Below are positions 33,990 through 42,976 of a DNA stretch of 64,000 bases, piece by piece. The DNA is from Falsiroseomonas tokyonensis (GTDB taxonomy: Bacteria; Pseudomonadota; Alphaproteobacteria; Acetobacterales; Acetobacteraceae), in the NCBI RefSeq assembly GCF_019024325.1, contig NZ_JAFNJS010000005.1:465286-529285 (forward strand), given 5' to 3'. Both the position numbers and the translations under genes were made by a program. The number at the start of each line of letters is the position of its first letter. Position 1 is the stretch's first letter. The notes below the pieces were generated by a model, which saw only the letters and a list, made by a program, of their open reading frames with translations, was not told the origin of the DNA and did not search any database.

Positions 33990-35051
33990 TCAGGCGGCGA
34001 GCTTCGGGTAGTCCGTATAGCCCTTGGCGCCGCCGCCGTAGAAGGTCGCCTGGTCCGGCGCGGCCAGCGGCGCGTCCTGCTTCAGGCGCTCCACCAGGTC
34101 CGGGTTGCTGATGTAGCTGGAGCCGAAGGCGATCAGGTCGCCGCGGCCGCTGGCGATATCCGCCTGGGCGCGGGCCTTGTCATAGCCGGCATTCAGGATG
34201 ATCGGCCCGCCGAAATGCTTGCGCGCCAGGCCGATCACGTCGAAGGCGGGCTTCGCATCCAGGAAATGGACATAGGCGAGGCCCTTGCCGGACAGGCCCT
34301 GGATCACTGGCGTATAGGTGCCCTCCACATCCGGGTCGTTGATGTCGTTGAAGGGATTGCCGGGGCTCAGCCGCACGCCGACGCGCTCCGCACCGATCGC
34401 CTTGGCCGCGGCCTCGGTGATGGCCAGCAGGAAGCGCGCGCGGTTCTCGCCCGAGCCGCCCCACTTGTCCGTGCGCTGATTGGCATTCGGCGCCAGGAAC
34501 TGGCCCGGCAGATAGCCATTCGCGCCATGGATCTCGACGCCATCGAGGCCCGCCGCCACGGCATTGCGCGCGGCCTGGGCATAGGACTCGATCATCTGCT
34601 CGATCTCGGCCTCGGTCAGGGCGCGCGGCGTCGGCAGGTCCTTCATGCCGCCGGCGGTGTACATCTGCCCCTTGGCGGCGATGGCGGAGGGGCCGACCGG
34701 CTCCAGCCCATCCTGGTGCTCCGGCACCGCGATGCGGCCGACATGCATGAGCTGCGCGAAGATATGCCCGCCCTTGGCATGCACGGCCTGCGCGATGGCG
34801 CGCCAGCCCTCCACTTGGGCTTCGTTGTAGAGGCCCGGAATGTCGCTGTAGCCGCGGCCATTGGCGGCGGGCGCGGTGCCTTCCGTCACGATCAGGCCGG
34901 CGGAGGCGCGCTGCGTGTAGTATTCGGCCATCAGCGCATTCGGCACATTGCCCGGCGCGCGGCTGCGCGTCATCGGCGCCATCACGATGCGGTTGGGCAG
35001 GGTCAGGGCGCCGAGCTTCACGGCGCCGAACAGGTCGGGGGTTTCGGTCAT
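33990..35051 (-). CDS. Old yellow enzyme family NADH:flavin oxidoreductase / ene-reductase
   Basis: A 353-residue FMN-dependent TIM-barrel enzyme that reduces activated C=C bonds. The N-terminus has LGALTLPNRIVMAPMTRSRA, followed by EGTAPAANGRGYSDIPGLY. The substrate-binding pair His-x-x-Asn is in EIHGANGYLPGQFLAPNANQ, and a conserved catalytic Tyr is likely in GANGY. The C-terminus has GRGDLIAFGSSYISNPDL. This is the classical NemA/OYE type rather than the thermophilic type. It is divergent from the VOC protein and convergent with dctM. Confidence 0.92.
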   Translation of the reverse strand: MTETPDLFGAVKLGALTLPNRIVMAPMTRSRAPGNVPNALMAEYYTQRASAGLIVTEGTAPAANGRGYSDIPGLYNEAQVEGWRAIAQAVHAKGGHIFAQLMHVGRIAVPEHQDGLEPVGPSAIAAKGQMYTAGGMKDLPTPRALTEAEIEQMIESYAQAARNAVAAGLDGVEIHGANGYLPGQFLAPNANQRTDKWGGSGENRARFLLAITEAAAKAIGAERVGVRLSPGNPFNDINDPDVEGTYTPVIQGLSGKGLAYVHFLDAKPAFDVIGLARKHFGGPIILNAGYDKARAQADIASGRGDLIAFGSSYISNPDLVERLKQDAPLAAPDQATFYGGGAKGYTDYPKLAA

Positions 35052-35242
35052 GGCAGGTCCTCAAGGCTGGGCGCGGCACGGATGGCGCCGCTGCGTTGGG
35101 CAGGGAGATGGGCCGGCCATCGGCGCTGCGCCATCCCGCCGGGCGGATGCCCACCATCAGCCCTGGTGATGAAACGCGCGCTGCTTCCCGTGCCAGGGGG
35201 CGACGTGGAAAGGTGGTGCCTCGCCCGGACAGGACCCAGCCC

Positions 35243-35668
35243 ATGGACCAGCAGATCTCGGTCATCACCCTCGGCATCGAGGATCTTGCCCGGTCAAGAC
35301 GCTTCTATGCCGAGGGTTTTGGCTGGACCACGGTCTTCGAAAGCCCGGACATCATCTTCTACCAGATGAACGGCCTGGTCCTCGGCACCTGGCTGCGCGC
35401 GGCGCTGGAGGCGGATATGCGCCGGACCGGCACCGTCGGCGCGCCGGCCGGCTTCGCCCTCGGCCACAATGTCGGCTCGGCCGAGGCGGTGGAGGCGGTG
35501 ATGCGCCGGCTGCTGGCCGCCGGGGGCCACCTGCTGCGCCCGGGCGATGCGCCGCCGCATGGCGGCTATCGCGGCTATGTCGCGGACCCGGATGGCCACC
35601 CCTGGGAGATCGCCTGGAACCCGGCCTGGCCGATCGATGCCGAGGGGCGCGTCACCTTCGCCACCTGA
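35243..35668 (+). CDS. VOC family (glyoxalase-like) protein
   Basis: A 141-residue vicinal-oxygen-chelate protein. Two beta-alpha-beta-beta-beta units are visible, starting with ISVITLGIEDLARSRRFYAE and FGWTTVFESPDIIFYQMNG. The C-terminal half has GYRGYVADPDGHPWEIAWNP, the usual second metal-binding block. AGGA lies 8 bp before the ATG. The metal ligands of true glyoxalase I are not clearly all present, so it may be a dioxygenase-like or binding protein. It is divergent from the old yellow enzyme, with its stop directly abutting that of the Lrp gene. Confidence 0.82.
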   Translation: MDQQISVITLGIEDLARSRRFYAEGFGWTTVFESPDIIFYQMNGLVLGTWLRAALEADMRRTGTVGAPAGFALGHNVGSAEAVEAVMRRLLAAGGHLLRPGDAPPHGGYRGYVADPDGHPWEIAWNPAWPIDAEGRVTFAT

Positions 35669-36112
35669 TCACCCGCCGCCGCGGATCACCGTGCGGATGG
35701 CGAAGCTGGACTGGATGCGGGACACGCCCGGCATGCGGGACAGCGCCTCCTTGTGGATGCGCTCGTAATCCGCCGCATCCCGCGCCTCCACCCGCAGCAG
35801 ATAATCGGCGATGCCGGTCATCAGGTGGCATTCGCGCACCTCGGGGCAGCGCCGCACCGCATCCTCGAAGCGGCGCAGATGGTCGTCCGTCTGCCGTTCC
35901 AGCGTGATCTGCACGATCACGGTGACCACCCCGGCGGGGGAGGGCTCGTCCACCAGCACGGTATAGCCGCGGATGATGCCGCGGCTCTCCAATAGCCGCA
36001 GCCGGCGCAGGCAGGCGGAGGGCGAAAGCCCCACCTGGGCGGCCAGCGCGGCATTCGGCATGCGGCCATCGGTGCGGAGGGCGCGGAGGATCGCGCGGTC
36101 GATCTCATCCAT
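35669..36112 (-). CDS. Lrp/AsnC family transcriptional regulator
   Basis: A 147-residue leucine-responsive regulatory protein homolog. The N-terminal helix-turn-helix covers residues 3-45 (DEIDRAILRALRTDGRMPNA, then LSPSACLRRLRLLESRGII). The C-terminal RAM effector domain follows (VVTVIVQITLERQ, VRECHLMTGIADYLLRVEA). The ATG at 36112 is the first methionine before the family-conserved DxxDRxIL. The gene is separated from dadA by a 129-bp divergent region, the classical arrangement in which Lrp-type regulators control D-amino-acid dehydrogenase in response to an amino acid. Confidence 0.92.
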   Translation of the reverse strand: MDEIDRAILRALRTDGRMPNAALAAQVGLSPSACLRRLRLLESRGIIRGYTVLVDEPSPAGVVTVIVQITLERQTDDHLRRFEDAVRRCPEVRECHLMTGIADYLLRVEARDAADYERIHKEALSRMPGVSRIQSSFAIRTVIRGGG

Positions 36113-36133
36113 CGGCAGATTCCACCAATTTGT

Positions 36134-36147
36134 CGCATGATATTGCG
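36134..36147. promoter_or_regulatory. Partial palindrome in the lrp-dadA divergent region (operator candidate)
   Basis: CGCA-TGATAT-TGCG (36134-36147) has perfect 4-bp arms around an AT-rich centre in the 129-bp gap. TTCCACC also occurs twice, at about 36120 and 36211. Lrp-type regulators bind degenerate AT-centred palindromes, so this is a reasonable but unproven site. Confidence 0.3.
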
Positions 36148-36241
36148 CAGGCCAAGGCCTGACGAGCGATGCTGCGCCGATGCGGCATGAAATTCGCTGG
36201 TTCCACCGGCTAAGCTCGACGAATCGCAAGGGATGACGATG

Positions 36242-37504
36242 ATGCGCGTGCTCGTGCTCGGCAGCGGCGTGGTGGGTGTGGCCAGTGCCTGGTACCTGGC
36301 CCAGGCGGGGCATGAGGTGACGGTGCTGGACCGCCAGCCGGCCCCGGGCATGGAGACCAGCTTCGCCAATGCCGGCCAGGTCTCGCCCGGCTACTCTGCG
36401 CCCTGGGCCGGCCCGGGCATTCCGGTGAAGGCGCTGAAGTGGCTGATGATGCACCACCGCCCGCTGGTGGTCTGGCCGCTGCTGGATACGCGGCTGTACG
36501 GCTGGCTGGCCCGGCTGCTCGCGAATTGCACCGAGGACGCCTACAACCTGAACAAGTCGCGCATGGTGCGCCTGGCCGAATATTCGCGGGACTGCCTGCG
36601 CGACCTGCGCGGCGCCACCGGCATCGAATACGACCAGCGCACCCAGGGCACGCTGCAGCTCTTCCGCACCCAGAAGCAGCTGGACGCCGTGCCGAACGAC
36701 ACCAGGGTGCTCGACCAGTTCCAGGTGCCTTATGAGGTGCTGGACGCCGCCGGCTGCGCCGCGGTGGAGCCCGCGCTGCGCTTCGTGGAGGGCAAGTATC
36801 TTGGCGGCCTGCGTCTGCCGGGGGATGAGACGGGCGATGCCTTCCTCTTCACCCAGCGCCTGGCGAAGCTGGCCGAGGTGGCCGGCGTCACCTTCCGCCA
36901 GGGCGTCACCATCCAGGCGATCGAGACGGAGGCCGGCCGCGTCACCGGCATCGCCACCGACCAGGGCCAGATCACGGCGGACCACTATGTCGTGGCCCTC
37001 GGCAGCTTCGCGCCGAAGCTTCTGCGGCCGCTCGGCCTGCATGTGCCGGTCTATCCCGTGAAGGGCTATTCGCTGACCCTGCCGGTGAGCGATCCGGAGG
37101 GCGCGCCGGTCTCCACGGTGATGGACGAGACCTTCAAGATCGCGGTGACGCGCCTCGGCGACCGCATCCGTGTCGGCGGTACGGCGGAGATCGCGGGTTT
37201 TTCCGCCACCCTGCGCGGCCCGCGCCGGCGCACGCTGGAGCATACGGTGACGGACCTCTTCCCGCGCGGCGGCGACGTGGCCAAGGCCAGCTTCTGGACC
37301 GGGCTGCGGCCGATGACGCCGGATGGCACGCCGGTGGTCGGCGCCACGCGTTTTCCGAATCTTTTCCTCAATACCGGCCATGGGACCCTGGGCTGGACCA
37401 TGGCCTGCGGATCGGGCCGCGTCCTGGCGGACCTGATGAGTGGCAAGTCGCCGGATATCGACGCCGGCGACCTTGCTCTGGCCCGCTACGCGGGTGAGCC
37501 CTGA
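36242..37504 (+). CDS. dadA: D-amino-acid dehydrogenase small subunit
   Basis: A 420-residue FAD enzyme of the inner-membrane face that oxidises D-amino acids (classically D-alanine) to 2-oxo acids. The start [20 protein letters not shown] has the dinucleotide-binding Gly pattern. Strong dadA blocks follow: [57 protein letters not shown] and [34 protein letters not shown] closes the FAD domain. Three ATGs are close together (36233, 36239, 36242). AAGGG at 36228-36232 favours 36239 or 36242, and 36242 matches the usual DadA N-terminus. Confidence 0.95.
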   Translation: MRVLVLGSGVVGVASAWYLAQAGHEVTVLDRQPAPGMETSFANAGQVSPGYSAPWAGPGIPVKALKWLMMHHRPLVVWPLLDTRLYGWLARLLANCTEDAYNLNKSRMVRLAEYSRDCLRDLRGATGIEYDQRTQGTLQLFRTQKQLDAVPNDTRVLDQFQVPYEVLDAAGCAAVEPALRFVEGKYLGGLRLPGDETGDAFLFTQRLAKLAEVAGVTFRQGVTIQAIETEAGRVTGIATDQGQITADHYVVALGSFAPKLLRPLGLHVPVYPVKGYSLTLPVSDPEGAPVSTVMDETFKIAVTRLGDRIRVGGTAEIAGFSATLRGPRRRTLEHTVTDLFPRGGDVAKASFWTGLRPMTPDGTPVVGATRFPNLFLNTGHGTLGWTMACGSGRVLADLMSGKSPDIDAGDLALARYAGEP

Positions 37505-37508
37505 CCCG

Positions 37509-38114
37509 CTAAGCGGCCTGAGCCAGCCGCTTCGCGACGAATTCGAGCCGGTCCTGCCCCCAGAAGATGTCCTCACCGATGACGTAGCTGGGGGCGCCGA
37601 AGACGCCGCGGGCGAGCGCAGCCTGGCTGTCCGCCTGGCGCATCTCGGCCCAGCGCGGGTCTTCCGCCAGCGCCGTGACGGCAGCGGCATCCAGCCCCGC
37701 CTCGCCGATCAGTCGCGACAGGGTCTCGCGATCCGCCGGATTGGCCTCCTCCTCCCACAGTGCCTTCAGGATGCGGTGGGAGAGGCGGAGCGCTGGGGCA
37801 TCGCCCTGCGTCTCCCGCACCGCGATGACGCAGGCGGCGGAGAAGTTCTCGTCGCAGGGGAAGTGCTTCGGCTGGAGATGGATCGGGATGCCCAGCGCCT
37901 CCCGCCACCGGCGCAGCTCCTGCATCCGATAGGCCTGGCGTTGCGGGCTGCGCTTCGGCAGGGGAAGGCCGCCGGAGGCCGGGAATACGGTGCCGCCGAA
38001 ATCGCAGGGGATCGGGCGGATGGAAGCTCCGTGCTGGGCTGCAAGTGCTTCGATCCGCGCCGCGCCCAGATGCGTCCAGGGGCTGCCGAGGGACAGGTAG
38101 TAGTCGATATGCAT
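37509..38114 (-). CDS. 2-hydroxychromene-2-carboxylate isomerase/DsbA-family protein
   Basis: A 201-residue thioredoxin-fold protein of the DsbA/HCCA-isomerase (kappa-class GST-like) group. It begins IDYYLSLGSPWTHLGAARIE, with a Ser in place of the disulfide Cys pair, as in HCCA isomerases, which use glutathione. The C-terminus has the cis-Pro block ARGVFGAPSYVIGEDIFWGQ and then DRLEFVAKRL, both characteristic. GGGAGA lies 6-7 bp before the ATG at 38114. It converges on dadA with a 4-bp gap. No naphthalene or aromatic pathway genes are nearby, so the substrate is open. Confidence 0.85.
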   Translation of the reverse strand: MHIDYYLSLGSPWTHLGAARIEALAAQHGASIRPIPCDFGGTVFPASGGLPLPKRSPQRQAYRMQELRRWREALGIPIHLQPKHFPCDENFSAACVIAVRETQGDAPALRLSHRILKALWEEEANPADRETLSRLIGEAGLDAAAVTALAEDPRWAEMRQADSQAALARGVFGAPSYVIGEDIFWGQDRLEFVAKRLAQAA

Positions 38115-38228
38115 GGCGATCTCCCGTGTCGCCGCATCATCGCGGGGCGCCGCGCGCCTCGCAATCTTCGCACTTGCAACCGCGACGGTGGCGGGTGCCT
38201 GATGGCGGCGAAGGGCGGGGCATGAAGC

Positions 38229-39680
38229 ATGCGAGACAAGGTCGGGCCGGGTGGCGTCACCTATGCGCCGGTGGCGGCGGGCTATTTCGAAAGCCGCGGG
38301 CTGCGGCGCCATGCGGGCGTCGCCTCGCTCTGGGCGCTGGGCGTCGGCGCCGTCATCTCGGGTGATTTCTCGGGTTGGAATTTCGGCCTCGGCGTCGGCG
38401 GCTTCGGCGGCATGCTGCTGGCCACGCTGGTCATCATGACGATGTATCTGGGGCTCACCTTCAGCCTGGCGGAGATGTCCCCGGCCCTGCCGCATACCGG
38501 CGGCGCCTATTCCTTCGCCCGCTCCACCATGGGGCCCTGGGGCGGCTTCTTCACCGGCCTGGCGGAGAATGTGGAATTCGTCCTGACGCCCACCGTCGTG
38601 GTCTTCTTCATCTCGACCTACATGGGCGCCATCTTCGGCACGCCCGGCTGGGCCATGCCGCTGTGGTGGCTGGGCTTCTATGCCGTCTTCCTGGCGCTGA
38701 ACATCTGGGGGGTGGAACTGTCCTTCCGCGTCACGCTGGTGGTGACGCTGCTGGCGCTGGCGGTGCTCGCCCTGTTCTGGATCTCGGCGCTGCCGCATTT
38801 CCGCTGGGAGCTGGCGCTGAACATCCCGCCGGAGCCGGGGCATTCCGCCTTCCTGCCCTTCGGCCTCGGCGGTGTGCTGGCGGCCCTTCCCTTCGCCGTC
38901 TGGTTCTTCCTGGCGATCGAGCAATTGCCCCTGGCGGCGGAGGAAAGCCACGACCCGCAGCGGGACATGCCGCGCGGCATCCTGGCCGGCATGGCGACGC
39001 TGGTGGTGACCGCCTTCCTGACGCTGGTGCTCACCGCCGGCATCGGTGGCGGCGCCGCGCAGATGGGCACGTCCGCCGAGCCGATCCTGGACGGCTTTCG
39101 CGCCATCTATGGCGGCGACCTGGCGCGGCTGCTGGCGCTGGCGGCGGTGATCGGCCTGGTGGCCAGCTTCCACGCCATCCTCTTTGCCTTCGGCCGGCAG
39201 ATCTATTCGCTGTCCCGCGCTGGCTACCTGCCGCGCCTGCTGTCGCTGACGCATCCCGAACGCAAGACGCCGGTGGCGGCGCTGCTGGCGGGTTCGGCGC
39301 TCGGGCTGTCGATCATGCTGCTGGTCTGGCTGGCGGTGGGGGAGGAGGGGGCCACCACCATCATCGGCACCACGCTGCTGAACATGGCGGTCTTCGGCGC
39401 CATGCTGTCCTACCTGATGCAGGCCATCGCCTTCATCCGGCTGCGGCTGACGCGCCCGGATATCCCCCGCCCCTATCGCAGCCCGCTGGGCATTCCCGGC
39501 GCGGTGGCGACGGCGGCGATCGCGCTGCTGACGCTGGCCTGGCAGGTGCAGGACCCCGCCTACCGGGCCGCGGTGCTGCCGGTGGCGGGCTGGATCGCGG
39601 TGGGCATGGCCTATTTCGCGCTGCGCGGCCGCCACCGGCTGGTGCTGTCGCCGGAGGAAGCCTTCGCCATGCGCCGCTGA
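38229..39680 (+). CDS. APC-superfamily amino acid permease, ethanolamine-permease-like
   Basis: A 483-residue inner-membrane transporter with about 12 hydrophobic helices. The N-terminus (GGVTYAPVAAGYFESRGLRR) and the first helix (LWALGVGAVISGDFSGWNFG) match the ethanolamine permease branch of the amino acid-polyamine-organocation family. ALPHTGGAYSFARSTMGPWG and FFLAIEQLPLAAEESHDPQR are further signatures. No ethanolamine ammonia-lyase genes are nearby, so another amine or amino acid may be carried. Its stop directly abuts the stop of afuC on the other strand (TGATCA). Confidence 0.88.
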   Translation: MRDKVGPGGVTYAPVAAGYFESRGLRRHAGVASLWALGVGAVISGDFSGWNFGLGVGGFGGMLLATLVIMTMYLGLTFSLAEMSPALPHTGGAYSFARSTMGPWGGFFTGLAENVEFVLTPTVVVFFISTYMGAIFGTPGWAMPLWWLGFYAVFLALNIWGVELSFRVTLVVTLLALAVLALFWISALPHFRWELALNIPPEPGHSAFLPFGLGGVLAALPFAVWFFLAIEQLPLAAEESHDPQRDMPRGILAGMATLVVTAFLTLVLTAGIGGGAAQMGTSAEPILDGFRAIYGGDLARLLALAAVIGLVASFHAILFAFGRQIYSLSRAGYLPRLLSLTHPERKTPVAALLAGSALGLSIMLLVWLAVGEEGATTIIGTTLLNMAVFGAMLSYLMQAIAFIRLRLTRPDIPRPYRSPLGIPGAVATAAIALLTLAWQVQDPAYRAAVLPVAGWIAVGMAYFALRGRHRLVLSPEEAFAMRR

Positions 39681-40721
39681 TCAGGCGGGGTCGCGCAGCG
39701 GGATCACGCGGTCCAGCCGGCAGGACACCGCCTCGCCCATGGCGAAGGCGGGGCTGGCCGCCGGCGTCACCACGAACAGCATGCCGGCCGGCGTCTCCAC
39801 CTCATACTCCCGCGTCTGGCCGAGGAAGGCGGCGCGCTGGATGCGGCCGGGCAGGCCGGTGGCGCCTTCCGGCTGCGGCAGGATGGATTCGGGGCGCACG
39901 GCGATCTGCGCGGGCCCGGTTGGATGGGCGCGCATCGCCACGTCCAGCGCGACGCCGCCCAACGCGATACGGCCCGGGCCCAGCACCTCGCCGGCCAGCA
40001 CATTCGCCTCCCCCATGAAGTCGGCGATGAAGGCATCCGCCGGGTCGTCATAGAGCTCGGTCGGCGTGCCCATCTGCGCGATGCGGCCGGCGCGCATGAC
40101 GCAGACCAGGTCCGAGACGGCCAGCGCCTCCTGCTGGTCATGCGTCACATAGACGACGGAGAGGCCGAGCTTGCGCTGCAGGTCGCGGATATCCTCCCGC
40201 ACCCGGCGCCGCAGCCGTGCATCGAGGTTGGACAGCGGCTCGTCGAAGAGCAGGACCTTGGGCCGCAGCACCAGCGCGCGCGCCACCGCCACGCGCTGCT
40301 GCTGGCCGCCCGAAAGCTCCGAGGGCAGGCGCTGGCCCAGCCCTTCCAGGCCGAGGGTCTTCAGCATGGCGGTGGCCTCCGCCTCGGCGGACGCCTTGCG
40401 GGCGCCATTCACCACAAGGCCGTAGGAGACGTTTTCCAGCACGTTCATATGTGGGAACAGCGCATAGGACTGGAAGACCATGGCGATGCGGCGCTCCGCC
40501 GCGGAAAGCCCCGTTACGTCGCGCCCCTCAATCTCGATCCGCCCGCCGGTCGGCAATTCCAGCCCCGCCACCAGCCGCAGCGTGGTCGTCTTGCCGCAGC
40601 CGGAGGGGCCGAGCAGCGTCACCAGCGCGCCGCGCGGCAGGTTGAACGAAACCTCGTCCACCGCGCGCACATTGCCGAAAGCCTTGGTCACCCGGTCGAA
40701 GGTGATGGCGACGTCGGACAT
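39681..40721 (-). CDS. AfuC/FbpC-type ABC transporter ATP-binding protein
   Basis: A 346-residue ABC ATPase. Walker A is GPSGCGKTT (38-46), the Q-loop Gln84 is in MVFQSYALFPH, the signature LSGGQQQR is at 136-143, Walker B is VLLFDEPLSNLD, and the H-loop is in YVTHDQQEA. The C-terminal third forms the TOBE-like regulatory domain of the Fe3+/putrescine/sugar-phosphate group. It is the last gene of an SBP-permease-ATPase operon, 3 bp after the permease. Ion, polyamine and sugar-phosphate importers share this ATPase type; the binding protein suggests the AfuABC class. Confidence 0.92.
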   Translation of the reverse strand: MSDVAITFDRVTKAFGNVRAVDEVSFNLPRGALVTLLGPSGCGKTTTLRLVAGLELPTGGRIEIEGRDVTGLSAAERRIAMVFQSYALFPHMNVLENVSYGLVVNGARKASAEAEATAMLKTLGLEGLGQRLPSELSGGQQQRVAVARALVLRPKVLLFDEPLSNLDARLRRRVREDIRDLQRKLGLSVVYVTHDQQEALAVSDLVCVMRAGRIAQMGTPTELYDDPADAFIADFMGEANVLAGEVLGPGRIALGGVALDVAMRAHPTGPAQIAVRPESILPQPEGATGLPGRIQRAAFLGQTREYEVETPAGMLFVVTPAASPAFAMGEAVSCRLDRVIPLRDPA

Positions 40722-40724
40722 GGG

Positions 40725-42905
40725 TCAGGCTCCGCTGGGGATGGTGGGGGCGCTGCCGCGGCCGAGGCGCGCGCGGCCGACCAGCTTCTCGATGCCCAGC
40801 ACCATCCCGAGCATGATGACGATCAACACGGTGGAATAGGCGATAGCCAGCGCCATCTCCCCGGCCTCCACGCGGCCGACGATATAGACGGTGGCGAGGT
40901 TGTGCCGCGCGGAGACCAGGAAAATGACGGCGGAGACGGCCGTCATCGCCGTGACGAAGGAATAGGCCAGCGCGGTGACGATCGCCGGCCGCAGCAGCGG
41001 CAGCACCACGCGGCGCAGCGTGGCGAAGGCTCCGCCGCCCATGGTGGCTGAAGCCTCGTCCAGCGACTTGTCGATCTGCGCAAGCGCCGCGATGCCGCCG
41101 CGCACGCCCACCGGCAGGTTGCGGAAGACGAAGCAGATGACGAGAATCAGCGCCGTGCCGGTGAGCTCCACCGGCGGCACGTTGAAGGCCATGATGTAGG
41201 ACACGCCGACCACCGTGCCGGGGATGGCGAAGGACAGCATGGTCATGAATTCCAGGCCGCGCCGGCCGGGGAAATTCTGGCGCGCGATCAGCCATGCCAG
41301 CAGGATGCCCAGGCCCGCCGTCAGCGGCGCGGAGATGGCGGCGACCTGGATGGTGGTGAAAAGACTGTCCCAGGCGCTGCCGATGAAGGCCGGCGCGCCA
41401 TCGAACCAGCCGACCTCGAAGCCGGTGCCGAGATGCCGCCAGGTGAAGGACAGGTCGCCGCGGCCGATATCATGCACGAAGCCGCCGACCAGGATGATGC
41501 CATAGACGGCGGCGGTGAAGATCATCCAGGGCCAGGCGACGGCGGCGCAGGTGAATTTCAGCCCCTTCGGCAGCGGCGCCGGGATGCCGCTGTCGCCCTT
41601 GCCGGTCACGGTCGTGTAGCGCCGCTTGCCCAGCCACAGCGCCTGCAGCGCGAAGGCGCCGAAGGTGATGGCCAGCAGCAGCAAGGCCAGCGCCGCGGCG
41701 CGGCCCGGATCGTGCCGCGCGCCGGCGATGGCGAAGAAGATGCGCGTGGACAGCACGTCGAAATCGCCGCCGAGCACCAGCGGATTGCCGAAATCGGCCA
41801 GGCTTTCGACGAAGGCCAGCAGGAAGGAAGCGGCCAGCGCCGGCTTCAGCAGCGGCCAGGTGACGGTCCTGAAGACGCGCATGCGCCGGGCGCCCATCGT
41901 CGAAGCCGCCTCCTCAAGGCTCGGCGAGATCGCGCGCAGCGCGCCGTCCAGCAGCAGGAAGGCGATCGGTGCCTGGGCCAGCACCTGCGCCAGCAGCACG
42001 CCCGGCAGGCCGTAGATCCAGCGGCTGCGCGGAATGTCGAACCAGTCCCACAGCAGCCCGGTGACGATGCCGGTGCGGCCGAACAGCACGATCAGCGCCA
42101 GCGACACGACGAAGGGCGGCGTGATCAGGGGCAGGATGGTCATGGCGCGGAAGGCGCCGGCGCTGACCGGCCCCCGCGCACCGCCGCGCACCGCGAGCAG
42201 CGCGAAGGCCAGGCCAAGCAGGGTGGAGATCACCGCCGTCAGGCTCGCCAGCAGCAGCGTGTTCCAGACCACGCCGCAGCCGGCATGGCTCGTCACGCAG
42301 GCGAGGCTCCAGGCCTCCGGCGCCACCAGCCTTGCGCCAAAGGCAGCGGGGGCCAGGCGGCCGTCCTCATACAGGGCGGCCGAGAGCATGTTCACCAGCG
42401 GCAGGAAGACGAAGAGGATCAGCAGGAAGCCGCAACCGCAGACCAGGAAGGCGACGAAGGCATCCGCGCCGAAGCGGCCGCGCGCCGCCTGTCCGGCCGC
42501 GAACAGCCCGATGCCGCCCGCCAGCACCAGAAAGGCGCCCCAGCCGAGGGAGGGTTGCGGCGGCGGCGCGCCCAGCAGCGGCGCCAGCCAGCCCCACTGC
42601 AGCCCGTTCAGCCCGATGGCGTAGCCGGCCCCCAGCACCGCCAGCACCAGCAGGCCGCCGATCCAGGCGAGGCCGCCGCCCGCGCGCCCGCGCAGGAGGG
42701 CAGGGGCGGCCAGCGCCAACAGCAGCGCCACCGGCCACAACCACCAGCGCGACCCGTCCAGCAGCAGCGCGACGAGTGGCGCCGCCGTGCCGACTGGCCA
42801 GGCGGCGAGTTCGGAAAGCCCGTCCTGCAGGCCGTGCCAGGGGGCGAGGAACAACCCAAGCGTCGCGCAGATCAGCGCAACGCGGGCCAGGGTCAGGGCG
42901 CCCAT
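40725..42905 (-). CDS. AfuB/FbpB-type ABC permease (two fused permease domains)
   Basis: A 726-residue membrane protein with two tandem permease domains, each with an EAA loop facing the ATPase: EEAASTMGARRMRVFRTVTW in the first half and DEASATMGGGAFATLRRVVL in the second. About 150 N-terminal residues before the first permease domain form extra hydrophobic segments, which makes it long for the family. The fused design is standard for Fbp and Afu systems. A perfect 10-bp hairpin separates it from the upstream binding-protein gene, and the ATPase gene follows after 3 bp. Confidence 0.92.
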   Translation of the reverse strand: MGALTLARVALICATLGLFLAPWHGLQDGLSELAAWPVGTAAPLVALLLDGSRWWLWPVALLLALAAPALLRGRAGGGLAWIGGLLVLAVLGAGYAIGLNGLQWGWLAPLLGAPPPQPSLGWGAFLVLAGGIGLFAAGQAARGRFGADAFVAFLVCGCGFLLILFVFLPLVNMLSAALYEDGRLAPAAFGARLVAPEAWSLACVTSHAGCGVVWNTLLLASLTAVISTLLGLAFALLAVRGGARGPVSAGAFRAMTILPLITPPFVVSLALIVLFGRTGIVTGLLWDWFDIPRSRWIYGLPGVLLAQVLAQAPIAFLLLDGALRAISPSLEEAASTMGARRMRVFRTVTWPLLKPALAASFLLAFVESLADFGNPLVLGGDFDVLSTRIFFAIAGARHDPGRAAALALLLLAITFGAFALQALWLGKRRYTTVTGKGDSGIPAPLPKGLKFTCAAVAWPWMIFTAAVYGIILVGGFVHDIGRGDLSFTWRHLGTGFEVGWFDGAPAFIGSAWDSLFTTIQVAAISAPLTAGLGILLAWLIARQNFPGRRGLEFMTMLSFAIPGTVVGVSYIMAFNVPPVELTGTALILVICFVFRNLPVGVRGGIAALAQIDKSLDEASATMGGGAFATLRRVVLPLLRPAIVTALAYSFVTAMTAVSAVIFLVSARHNLATVYIVGRVEAGEMALAIAYSTVLIVIMLGMVLGIEKLVGRARLGRGSAPTIPSGA

Positions 42906-42939
42906 GTCAGAGCCTGTCCGGGAGGGTCAGAAGCGAGCC

Positions 42940-42963
42940 GGGCCGGGCGCATCCGCCCGGCCC
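42940..42963 (-). promoter_or_regulatory. Perfect 10-bp stem-loop between binding-protein and permease genes
   Basis: GGGCCGGGCG (42940-42949) and CGCCCGGCCC (42954-42963) are exact complements around a 4-nt loop. It begins 13 bp after the afuA-type stop on the transcribed strand and ends 34 bp before the permease start. No T-tract follows. Such hairpins are known to protect upstream mRNA 3' ends and keep binding-protein levels above permease levels. Confidence 0.7.
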
Positions 42964-42976
42964 TGTCCCGAAGAAA

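Noticed and set aside
38375..40018. Long plus-strand frame overlapping the permease and afuC
   Set aside because: It is a frame-shifted shadow of the permease, rich in Arg, Ala and Gly, and runs antisense into the ATPase gene.
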